A model generated the notes under the pieces. It saw only the letters and a program-made list of their open reading frames with translations, was not told the origin of the DNA and did no database searches. A stretch of 32,506 bases of DNA, taken from Acidobacteriota bacterium. Its GTDB lineage: Bacteria > Acidobacteriota > Terriglobia > Terriglobales > Acidobacteriaceae. The position numbers and the translations under genes are program-made. Below are positions 15,296 to 22,796 of the stretch, in pieces (position 1 is the first letter of the stretch; every line of letters starts with the position of its first letter). Location: contig JAGWRX010000166.1 in the NCBI GenBank assembly GCA_028876395.1, positions 1 through 32,506 of the forward strand, in the 5' to 3' direction.

Positions 15296-17347
15296 ATGAA
15301 ATCTTCCAATTCGCACGATCTTCCTGGCATATTGCGTTCGATTTTTGGCTTCTCCGGGTTTCGGGCGAATCAGGAGGAGGTCTGCCGTGCCGCCATCGAG
15401 GGTTGCGACCTGCTGCTGGTGATGCCGACCGGGTCCGGCAAGTCGCTGTGCTACCAGTTGCCGGCGATTGCGCTGGGCGGGACGGCGCTGGTTGTCTCGC
15501 CCTTGATTGCGCTGATGGAGGATCAGGCGGCCAAGCTGGTGGCGCTCGGGCTGCGGGTGGCGCGGATTCACTCCGGCCTGGACCGTGCTGCCTCGCGCCA
15601 GGCATGCGTGGACTACCTGCAGGGCAACCTGCAATTCCTGTTTATTGCGCCGGAGCGGCTGCGCGTGCCGGGCTTTGGCGAGATGCTGACGAAGCGCAAG
15701 CCCGCCCTGATTGCCATTGACGAGGCACATTGCATTTCCCAGTGGGGGCACGATTTTCGACCCGACTACCGGATGCTGGGCCAGTATTTGCCTGCGCTCC
15801 GGCCGGCGCCTGTGCTCGCGCTTACGGCTACGGCAACGCCCACGGTGCAGGCCGACATTATGACGCAGCTTGGCATGGTCAGACCGGAGCGCTTTATCCA
15901 CGGCTTCCGCCGCGAGAATCTGGCCATCGAGGTGGTGGAGGTTCCGGTGCCGCAGCGGCCGGAGACGGTCCGCGGCCTGCTGAAGGACAAGGCACGGCGA
16001 CCGGCGATTGTCTATGCTCCCTCGCGCAAGCTGGCCGACCGGCTGGCGGAAGAACTGTCGCGTACGGTTTCGGCGGCGGCGTACCACGCGGGGCTCGATG
16101 CGGAGACGCGGGAGCGTGTGCAGAGCGCTTTTCAAGGCGGAGAACTGGAGGTGGTGGTAGCAACGATCGCCTTCGGCATGGGCATCGACAAGGCGGACAT
16201 TCGCACGGTGATTCACGCCGGGCTGCCCGCGACGCTGGAGGGCTACTACCAGGAGATTGGGCGGGCGGGACGGGATGGCGCGCCGAGCCGGACGTTCCTG
16301 ATGCACTCCTATGCGGACCAGCGGACGCATGATTTTTTCCTGAGCCGGGACTATCCGCCGGTGGGGAATCTGGAGCTGGTTTTCAAGACGCTGGGCGAGG
16401 ACGCGCGAGCAGTGGAGGAGCTGCGGGAAACCTCGAAATTAGGTGAAGAAGAGTTTGATAAGGCACTGGAAAAGCTGGAGATTCACGGCGGAGCGCGGGT
16501 GGATTTTGGCGGCAATGTGACGCGTGGCGGGCCGGGTTGGAAGAAGACCTACGCGGTGCAGGCGCAGTACAGGGCGGAGCAGCTTGGCAAGGTGCTGCGA
16601 TTTACTGCCTCAAGCGAATGCCGCATGGCGGCGCTGGTGCGGCATTTTGGCGACGTCGAGGATGCAGGGCGGGTCTGCGAGGTGTGCGATGTGTGCGATC
16701 CGGCTGGCGCGGTGCTGCGGCTGTTTCGCCATGCGACTGCGGCGGAGCGGGAGATGGCGCAGGCGATTGCCGACGAGCTGCGGGCGGTGGACTACAAGGC
16801 TGCGGGTATGCTGCAGCGGAGTGTTGATGCGGCGGGGCGTGTGGACCGGAGCGGCTTCGATGGGCTGGTGGATGCCATGACGCGCGCCGGGCTGATTGAG
16901 ATTGATGACGCCGAATACGAGAAGGACGGCGAGGTGAGGCGCTTCCGCAAGGTGCGGCTGACGGCTGCGGGGCTGGAGATGCGGCGGACAACGCCAGTGG
17001 AACTGCTGATAGCGGATGGAGTGGTGGAGGAGTTCGGCAGCTCGGCGAGGCCCATGCGCGGGGCAAAGAAGAGTGCTGCGAAGACCGGGCCTAAAGAAAA
17101 GGCTGCCGCGCCGGTGCGACTTTCTGTCGCGGACGAGGCGCTGGCAGCGCGGCTGCGGGAATGGCGCGCGGGAGAGGCAAAGCGGTTGCGCGTTCCGGCC
17201 TATGTGGTGCTGCATGACCGGACATTGAATGCGGTGGCGCAGGCTCGGCCGGGAAATCCCAGGCAGCTGATGGAAATTGAGGGAATTGGCGAGGCCAAGG
17301 TGGAGAAATTCGGCGAAGCCATTCTGGATGTGTGCAGGACAGGATGA
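15296..17347 (+). CDS. recQ: ATP-dependent DNA helicase RecQ
   Basis: 3'-5' superfamily 2 DNA helicase acting in recombination and fork repair. The 683-aa protein shows motif I TGSGKS (45-50), DEAH (142-145) in AIDEAHCISQWGHDFRPDY, motif III LTATATP, motif V AFGMGIDKADIRTVIH and motif VI YYQEIGRAGRDG. These are followed by the RecQ-C-terminal zinc module (SSECRMAAL and the CEVCDVC cluster), a winged-helix region, a Lys/Ala-rich linker near 585-600 and a C-terminal HRDC domain ending in GIGEAKVEKFGEAIL. A TTG at 15293 directly precedes the ATG at 15296; I chose the ATG. The ribosome-binding site is weak. A G-rich run lies about 60 bp after its stop. Confidence 0.95.
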   Translation: MKSSNSHDLPGILRSIFGFSGFRANQEEVCRAAIEGCDLLLVMPTGSGKSLCYQLPAIALGGTALVVSPLIALMEDQAAKLVALGLRVARIHSGLDRAASRQACVDYLQGNLQFLFIAPERLRVPGFGEMLTKRKPALIAIDEAHCISQWGHDFRPDYRMLGQYLPALRPAPVLALTATATPTVQADIMTQLGMVRPERFIHGFRRENLAIEVVEVPVPQRPETVRGLLKDKARRPAIVYAPSRKLADRLAEELSRTVSAAAYHAGLDAETRERVQSAFQGGELEVVVATIAFGMGIDKADIRTVIHAGLPATLEGYYQEIGRAGRDGAPSRTFLMHSYADQRTHDFFLSRDYPPVGNLELVFKTLGEDARAVEELRETSKLGEEEFDKALEKLEIHGGARVDFGGNVTRGGPGWKKTYAVQAQYRAEQLGKVLRFTASSECRMAALVRHFGDVEDAGRVCEVCDVCDPAGAVLRLFRHATAAEREMAQAIADELRAVDYKAAGMLQRSVDAAGRVDRSGFDGLVDAMTRAGLIEIDDAEYEKDGEVRRFRKVRLTAAGLEMRRTTPVELLIADGVVEEFGSSARPMRGAKKSAAKTGPKEKAAAPVRLSVADEALAARLREWRAGEAKRLRVPAYVVLHDRTLNAVAQARPGNPRQLMEIEGIGEAKVEKFGEAILDVCRTG

Positions 17348-17408
17348 TGCTTGTCTGACGTGCTGCGAAATAATGTGCAAACTTTTTGTGGAAAACAAAA
17401 ATAAATAA

Positions 17409-17448
17409 GGGGGGGGTAGGGGTACCCTTCCAGGGGTACGGACCGGGG
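17409..17448 (+). other. G-rich tract with four G-runs (possible G-quadruplex)
   Basis: Runs of 8, 4, 4 and 4 guanines are separated by loops of 2, 10 and 8 bases. The loops are longer than the strict quadruplex rule allows, so folding is only possible. A small GTACCC/GGGTAC hairpin overlaps it. It lies just after recQ, whose family can unwind quadruplexes; the proximity may be chance. Confidence 0.35.
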
Positions 17449-17572
17449 ACAAACCTGACAGATTTCTACTCACACAAATCCATTGTGCGGGATTGAGGGG
17501 AAATCATATGCAAAATGGGCGAAGGAAATTTTGTTGTGGCGGGGTGAGGGTTGCGGCTTCCCACCCGCCGAT

Positions 17573-17601
17573 CCCGGGTGCCCAAAGGCGAGGCACCCGG
17601 G
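17573..17601. repeat. REP-like palindrome (CCCGGGTGCC stem)
   Basis: CCCGGGTGCC (17573-17582) pairs perfectly with GGCACCCGGG (17592-17601) around a 9-base loop, and is followed by GGCAACC. It resembles the palindromes at 19322-19356 and 20683-20708 in arm length and G-rich exit. It lies between two convergent genes. Confidence 0.5.
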
Positions 17602-17664
17602 GCAACCACCCTTTGTGGGAGTACTCGCCTTGCTTCCTCCGGCGCCCGGGCCACTCGCCCGTGA

Positions 17665-19227
17665 TTATTTTGGGCGTGTTGCTTCTTTCATGGTCAATCC
17701 CGTTGCGTAGTCCAGTTCGCGGGGCAGGTAGCCGTCACTCTCACGCTGGCGCGTCATCCCGGCGTTATTCCAGGTTTCAGGGAATTCCGGCCGCCAGGGT
17801 CGGTGTCCCCAGTAGTATCCGCGGAAAGGGTCGCGGGTGACATTCATCCAGTTCAAGAGCCTGTCGTGCAACTCATTGCGTTTGGCTGCGTGTACCGGGG
17901 AGTCGATGAGGTTGTTCATTTCGCCGGGGTCGGCTTCAAGATCGTAGAGCTCATCGGTTGTTTCAAGATGGATGGAGAGCTTGTAGCGGCTGTCGCGGAC
18001 ACAGCGAATGGGCTGAAAGGCTCCAAAGCCGTCGTGGTCCACTTCATAGCGTCCCCACTCGATGAAGACCTCAGTATGCGGAGCGATCGAGGGATCGCGG
18101 AAGGTGGCCAGCATGGAGGCGCCTTCCATTGTCTTGGGGACGTCGTGGCCGAAGTAGTCGATTACGGTTCCGCTGAGATCGATTTGGGAAACGAGATGGG
18201 GACAGACGGCGCCGTGGGGTGCGACTCCGGGCCATTTGACTATGAATGGAATTCTTGTGATTTCGTCGTACATGGCGGGTCCTTTGTCTTGCAGGTGGTG
18301 GGAGCCGAGGAAGACGCCATGGTCGGCGGTGAAGAGCGTGAGCGCGCCGGGAGCGCTCTTTTCCATTTCATCGAGGACGCGGCCGATTTCGTAATCGACG
18401 AAGGTGTGCGAGCCGAAGAACTGATGGGCTTGAATCGGGACAGGGTCCTGATGGATGCGCGGGCCGGCCCAGATGCTCTGCTCCGCGGGCTTGGTGGTCA
18501 GAGGGTCTTTTTCATTCGGGCTGCCGGGGAAGATGAAGTCCTTGTAACTGTCTGTGTATTCCCTGGGGCAGAGAGAGGGGTCGTGGGGTTCGTCAAAGGC
18601 GAGGACCAGAAGATAGTCATCGTCCTTGTGCTTTGCGAGAAAGTCGAGGGCGCGATTGGCGCAGCGATGCGCGTAGCAGTGGTCGGCTGTCCAGGTGGGG
18701 TCGTTGCCGGTGCTCCTTTGGCGCGAGCGCACGCGATCTTCGGGGGATAGCTCCTGCAGGTAATCGCGCATGTCGTACCAGTAGTTCGGGTCCCATCCCG
18801 GAGCGGGGCGGCCTGTGCCGAAGTAATCGACGCCGTCCAGATGCCACTTGCCGACGAAGGCGCAGTGGACGCCGCGGTCATGGAGGTGCTGGCCGAGGGT
18901 GTGGACGGTGTCGCCGAGGGGCATACTGTTGCCCCAGACGCCGTTGGTGTGGGGAAACATGCCGGTCCAGATGGCGGAGCGGGCCGGGGCGCAGACGGGC
19001 TGGCAGTTGTAGGCCTTATCGAATCGGATGCCCTGCGCGGCGAGGCGGTCGAGATTGGGCGTTCTCAGGCCGGTCTGGCGGTAGCAGTTCAACATATCGG
19101 CGCGAACGGACTCGCCCAGAATGATGACGGCCTGCTTTGGCTTTCTGACTTCGGCTCGTGTAGTGGCTTCCATGAGAGATGCCGCGCTGACTGCGCCGGT
19201 GGTTTTGAGGAACTCTCTGCGATTCAT
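17665..19227 (-). CDS. Sulfatase (type I, formylglycine-dependent), exported
   Basis: Predicted extracytoplasmic sulfatase of 520 aa, alkaline-phosphatase superfamily. The N-terminus MNRREFLKTTGAVSAASLM resembles a Tat signal, although with a single Arg pair and a lengthened n-region it is not perfect. The sulfatase signature C79-A-P-A-R, followed by SAIWTG, provides the cysteine that is converted to formylglycine. A second metal site is seen at FTADHG (D302, H303), then LGSHHLQDKGPAMYDE. Oddly, the first metal motif, usually DD in 'ADDxR', is E39-S40 (LGESVRADML). The substrate, a sulfate ester, cannot be predicted; no glycosidase or polysaccharide locus is attached and no maturase is nearby. 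The start ATG at 19227 lies 230 bp after the ROK gene on the same strand. Confidence 0.9.
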   Translation of the reverse strand: MNRREFLKTTGAVSAASLMEATTRAEVRKPKQAVIILGESVRADMLNCYRQTGLRTPNLDRLAAQGIRFDKAYNCQPVCAPARSAIWTGMFPHTNGVWGNSMPLGDTVHTLGQHLHDRGVHCAFVGKWHLDGVDYFGTGRPAPGWDPNYWYDMRDYLQELSPEDRVRSRQRSTGNDPTWTADHCYAHRCANRALDFLAKHKDDDYLLVLAFDEPHDPSLCPREYTDSYKDFIFPGSPNEKDPLTTKPAEQSIWAGPRIHQDPVPIQAHQFFGSHTFVDYEIGRVLDEMEKSAPGALTLFTADHGVFLGSHHLQDKGPAMYDEITRIPFIVKWPGVAPHGAVCPHLVSQIDLSGTVIDYFGHDVPKTMEGASMLATFRDPSIAPHTEVFIEWGRYEVDHDGFGAFQPIRCVRDSRYKLSIHLETTDELYDLEADPGEMNNLIDSPVHAAKRNELHDRLLNWMNVTRDPFRGYYWGHRPWRPEFPETWNNAGMTRQRESDGYLPRELDYATGLTMKEATRPK

Positions 19228-19321
19228 GGAACGGGGTCTCCGGGAATGTTGAAGTCAGATTGTATCCGGTGTTGCGCGGGCCCGGCTATGCGGGTTGTCG
19301 CCTTTTGTAGATGCCTGGTTT

Positions 19322-19356
19322 CCCAACCATGCGGCAAAAGACGCCGCATGGTTGGG
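19322..19356. repeat. REP-like palindrome with GGGGCAC exit
   Basis: CCCAACCATGCGGC (19322-19335) pairs perfectly over 14 bp with GCCGCATGGTTGGG (19343-19356) around a 7-base loop, and is followed by GCAC. It lies in the 229-bp gap between the ROK and sulfatase genes and has no T-run. The CATG inside the arms and the GGGGCAC exit are shared with the palindrome in priA. Confidence 0.6.
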
Positions 19357-19456
19357 GCACTCACGGTCGTGGTGGAAGGGGCTCCGAAAAAACACATGGG
19401 TGGGAAACTGGCCCCGGTTCCTTCACCCTGTGTTTGCGAAAGCGTGCCGGCGGTGC

Positions 19457-20218
19457 TCAGGGCTGGTCGCGCCAGAGGGCTACGCCGCCGAGGAGGCCGG
19501 TTTCGTTGGAGACGATGGTGACGTGTATGCCGGGCTTGAACTCGATTTTTTTGGCGTTGCCTCCGCCGATGTAGAGGTGGTCCCAGTTGAAGAGCTTTTC
19601 GGTCTGTTCGATGGCTTCCTGGAGGAACTTGTTCCATCGCTTTTTGCCGAAGCGGTCGAGGCCTCGGCGGCCGAGGTAGTCCTCGTAGGTCATGCCCTTG
19701 GTGCGCCAGGGGTGGTGGCCGAGCTCGAGGCCGGGGCAGAGGCGGCCGTTGGTGAAGAGGGCTCCGCCGAGGCCGGTGCCGAGGGTGAGTGTGAGCTCGA
19801 CGCCGACACCCTTGATGGCGCCGTAGCCCTGCACGGCGGCGTCATTGCAGACGCGGACGGGCTTGCGCCAGCGCTTTTCGAGTTCCGACTGGAGGGGGAA
19901 TCCGGCGGCCCAGCGGGGATGGAGGTTGAATGCGCCGTAGGTTTTGCCGTGCTTGATGATGCCGGGGAAGCCGACGGAGACGCGGTCGAATTTACCGACC
20001 ATTTTGCGGAGCGCGTCGAGCTTTTTGAGGACGGCGGCGGGTGTTGGGATTTTGGGCGTGACGATGCGCTGGCGCTCGCTGACGGGCTTGCCGGCGGGGT
20101 CAAGGAGCATGGCCTTGAGGTGGGAGCCGCCGATGTCGATGGCGAGGGTGACGGGCGAAGACGCTGCGGGCGAGGCGGCGGGCTTGCGGGCGGCGGAGTG
20201 AGAGCTGCGGGTAGTCAT
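19457..20218 (-). CDS. ROK-family sugar kinase, polyphosphate-glucokinase-like
   Basis: Cytoplasmic kinase of 253 aa that probably phosphorylates glucose, with polyphosphate and/or ATP as donor. After an Ala/Ser-rich 20-residue N-terminus, the phosphate-binding AIDIGGSHLK (27-36) starts the fold. The catalytic aspartate is D126 in VCNDAAVQGYGA, and the second phosphate motif is LTLGTGLGGALF (144-155). ELGHHPW and the short total length agree with polyphosphate glucokinases. The zinc-binding cysteine motif of classical ROK repressors and kinases is absent. Donor preference cannot be read from sequence. Its start lies 76 bp from the divergent priA start, so the two share an upstream region. Confidence 0.85.
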   Translation of the reverse strand: MTTRSSHSAARKPAASPAASSPVTLAIDIGGSHLKAMLLDPAGKPVSERQRIVTPKIPTPAAVLKKLDALRKMVGKFDRVSVGFPGIIKHGKTYGAFNLHPRWAAGFPLQSELEKRWRKPVRVCNDAAVQGYGAIKGVGVELTLTLGTGLGGALFTNGRLCPGLELGHHPWRTKGMTYEDYLGRRGLDRFGKKRWNKFLQEAIEQTEKLFNWDHLYIGGGNAKKIEFKPGIHVTIVSNETGLLGGVALWRDQP

Positions 20219-20294
20219 CAGGAGTGAATTGTACTGCGCGAGGGGCGGGAAGCAGCAGGGGGCGGGGTATCGCCTACACTGAGGTTTGCCGCCT

Positions 20295-22778
20295 ATGCCT
20301 GTTTACTGCGAAGTCGCGCTGCCTGTGCCGCTGGACCGCACGTTTACGTATGCGGCGCGGGAGGAGCATGCGCCGGTGCGCGGGGCGCGGGTGATTGCGC
20401 CGTTCCGGAATGAAAAGCTGATCGGGGTGGTGACGGGCGTGTCGGAGACGGCTCCGGCGGAGTTTGAAGCGCGGTCGCTGGAGGCCTTGCTGGATGAGGC
20501 GCCGCTGCTGAGTGAGCACCTTCTGAAGCTCGCGGAGTGGATTGCGGGGTACTATCTGGCTCCGCTGGGCGAGGTGCTGCGGGGGATGCTGCCGCTGATG
20601 GCGGAGGTGCGGCGCACGGTGTATTACCGCATCAGCGACCTGGGACGGGATGTGCTGGCGCGGAGCGTGGAGGGAGCGGACTCCCATGTCTCAAACGCGA
20701 GACATGGGGCACCCCGGAAGCTTTCAGCCGAGAAGCAGGATCTGGAGCGGCGGGTGCTGGAGCGGCTGGCGGAGGGCGAGGTGGTGAAGGTGTCTACGCT
20801 GCGCACGGCGACGTCGGCCACGCTGACGGTGCTTGCGACGATGCTGCGCAAGAAGTGGATTGTGCGCGAGACTTCGGCTGTGGAGCGCGATGCGCGGCGC
20901 ACGGAGCGATTTGCTGTACTGATTCCCGAGGCGCGGCTGCCGGCGCTGACGGAGAAGCAGCAGGCGATTCTGGCGGAGCTGGCAGCATGCGGCGGGGAAC
21001 TGCCGCTGGCGGAGCTGCGGAAGAAGGAACTGTCTGCATCGACGCTGCAGACGCTGGTGCGGCGGGGGTTGGTGCGCGTTGAGGAACGGGCGGCGGCATT
21101 TCGGCTGGGCGGGATTGAGGCTTCCACGGAGCCGCTGAATCTGAATGAAGTGCAGATGGATTCGCTGTCCTCGATTGCCGCGGCGCTGGGAGGATTCAAG
21201 CCGTTTCTGCTGCATGGGGTGACGGGGTCGGGAAAGACGGCGGTGTATCTGGCGGCGATGCAGCGGGCGCTGGACCGGGGGATGGCGTCGATTCTACTGG
21301 TGCCGGAGATCGGGCTGACGCCGCAGATGGCAGGGCTGCTGGATGCGGCGTTTGGCGAGCGTGTGGCGCTGCTGCACTCCGCACTGACGCCGGAGGAGCG
21401 CACCGAGCAGTGGAGGAGGATTCATCGCGGAGAAGCGCCGATTGTGGTGGGGACGCGCTCGGCGATATTTGCGCCGGTGCCGAAGCTGGGCTTGATCCTG
21501 GTGGATGAGGAGCACGACCAGAGCTACAAGCAGGAGGAGACGCCGCGCTACAACGCGCGCGATGTGGCGGTGATGCGGGCGAAGCTGGCGGAGGCGGTGG
21601 TGGTGCTGGGGTCGGCGACGCCGTCGCTGGAGAGCTGGCAGAACTCGGCGCAGGGGAAGTACACGCGCATCGAGATGCAGGACCGCGTGAAGGGAAGGCC
21701 GCTGCCTGAGGTCGAATTGATTGACATGCGGCGCGAGTTTCAAGAGACGGGGCAGGAGCAGCTTTTTTCGCGCGCGCTGGTGGAGCAGACACGACAGGCG
21801 CTGGAGCGCGGGGAGCAGGCGCTGATTCTGCTGAACCGGAGGGGGTACTCGTTTGCCGTGATTTGCCGGGCGTGCGGGACGAAGCTGGAGTGCGAGAACT
21901 GCGCGATTGCGCTGACGCACCACAAGCCGCCGGAGGGACAGGAGATTGCGCGGGAGGGGCAGCGGCTGGAGTGCCACTATTGCGGCTATCGGCGGACGGT
22001 GCCGAAGCGGTGCCCGAAGTGCGACAGCGAGCACCTCTACTACCTGGGCGCGGGCTCACAGCAGGGCGAGGAGCGGCTGGCGGAGATTTTTCCGGGAGCG
22101 CGGATCGGGCGGATGGATCGCGACACGGTACGCGGGCGGCACGACCTGGAACGGCTGCTGGCGCGGCTGCACTCGGGGGAGATCAATCTGCTGGTGGGCA
22201 CGCAGATGATCGCGAAAGGGCATGATATTCACGGCGTGACGCTGGTGGGTGTTGTGGGCTGCGACCACGCGTTGGCGATGCCGGACTTTCGCGCGGCGGA
22301 GCGGGTGTTTCAACTGATGACACAGGTTTCGGGCCGTGCGGGGCGCGGCGAACTGACGGGGCGCGTGGTGGTGCAGACGTACTATCCGGACCACTATGCG
22401 ATTGTGGCAGCGAGCAAGCATGACTATGCGAGCTTTGTGGAGCGCGAGCTGAAGTACCGGCGTTGGATGCACTATCCGCCGTTTGGCGTGCTGGCGAATG
22501 TGCTGGTGCAGTCACAGAAGCTGGAAGAGGCAGCGGGGTGGTCGGCGGAGATTGGCAAGTGGTTTCAGAAAGCGGCACCGGAAGGAGTGCGCGTGCTGGG
22601 GCCATGCACCGCGCCAATTGCGCGCATCAAGGGCGTGTATCGCTTTCACCTGATTCTGAAGGCGGCATCGCGGAAAGCGCTGAATGCGGCATTGCGTGGC
22701 GCGCTAGCGCATGCGGACAAGGCTGGTGTGCCGCGCAGGAACCTGGTAGTGGATGTGGATGCGCAGCGGCTGATGTGA
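20295..22778 (+). CDS. priA: Primosomal protein N' (replication restart helicase PriA)
   Basis: Superfamily 2 helicase that recognises abandoned forks and reloads the replisome. The 827-aa protein has the N-terminal DNA-binding domain (CEVALPVPLDRTFTYAA), Walker A TGSGKT (310-315), DEEH (404-407) in LILVDEEHDQSYKQEE, and the eight-cysteine zinc module starting at C524 (CRACGTKLECENC, then CHYCGYRRTVPKRCPKC). The helicase C-terminal motifs follow: GTQMIAKGHDI, VGVVGCDHAL and VSGRAGRG. The ATG at 20295 was preferred over a TTG at 20286 because GAGG lies 10 bases upstream of the ATG. Odd: residues about 130-138, between the 3'-binding and winged-helix parts, are encoded by a GC-rich palindrome. 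Confidence 0.95.
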   Translation: MPVYCEVALPVPLDRTFTYAAREEHAPVRGARVIAPFRNEKLIGVVTGVSETAPAEFEARSLEALLDEAPLLSEHLLKLAEWIAGYYLAPLGEVLRGMLPLMAEVRRTVYYRISDLGRDVLARSVEGADSHVSNARHGAPRKLSAEKQDLERRVLERLAEGEVVKVSTLRTATSATLTVLATMLRKKWIVRETSAVERDARRTERFAVLIPEARLPALTEKQQAILAELAACGGELPLAELRKKELSASTLQTLVRRGLVRVEERAAAFRLGGIEASTEPLNLNEVQMDSLSSIAAALGGFKPFLLHGVTGSGKTAVYLAAMQRALDRGMASILLVPEIGLTPQMAGLLDAAFGERVALLHSALTPEERTEQWRRIHRGEAPIVVGTRSAIFAPVPKLGLILVDEEHDQSYKQEETPRYNARDVAVMRAKLAEAVVVLGSATPSLESWQNSAQGKYTRIEMQDRVKGRPLPEVELIDMRREFQETGQEQLFSRALVEQTRQALERGEQALILLNRRGYSFAVICRACGTKLECENCAIALTHHKPPEGQEIAREGQRLECHYCGYRRTVPKRCPKCDSEHLYYLGAGSQQGEERLAEIFPGARIGRMDRDTVRGRHDLERLLARLHSGEINLLVGTQMIAKGHDIHGVTLVGVVGCDHALAMPDFRAAERVFQLMTQVSGRAGRGELTGRVVVQTYYPDHYAIVAASKHDYASFVERELKYRRWMHYPPFGVLANVLVQSQKLEEAAGWSAEIGKWFQKAAPEGVRVLGPCTAPIARIKGVYRFHLILKAASRKALNAALRGALAHADKAGVPRRNLVVDVDAQRLM
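20683..20708. repeat. REP-like palindrome inside the priA coding sequence
   Basis: CCCATGTCTC (20683-20692) pairs perfectly with GAGACATGGG (20699-20708) around a 6-base loop and is followed by GCACCCCGG. It is read in frame as SHVSNARHG, flanked by charged, poorly conserved sequence. It shares CATG in the arms and the GGGGCAC exit with the intergenic palindrome at 19322-19356. Confidence 0.6.
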
Positions 22779-22796
22779 AGAGGCAGCGAAGTTGGG

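Larger units (their letters stand above)
17348..17664. other. Gene-free stretch between convergent recQ and sulfatase genes
   Basis: The 317-bp gap holds no credible gene. It contains a DnaA-box-like TGTGGAAAA (17387-17395), a G-rich segment with four G-tracts (17409-17448) and a 10-bp hairpin (17573-17601). No T-tailed intrinsic terminator was seen for either converging gene. Confidence 0.6.

Noticed and set aside
15056-16330. Minus-strand open frame of 424 codons
   Set aside because: It overlaps recQ on the opposite strand; recQ has all helicase motifs and this frame has none.
17803-20227. Plus-strand frames of 315, 226 and 310 codons over the sulfatase and ROK genes
   Set aside because: They are reverse-strand shadows of two genes with clear catalytic motifs; their Val/Gly/Glu-rich composition is typical of such shadows.
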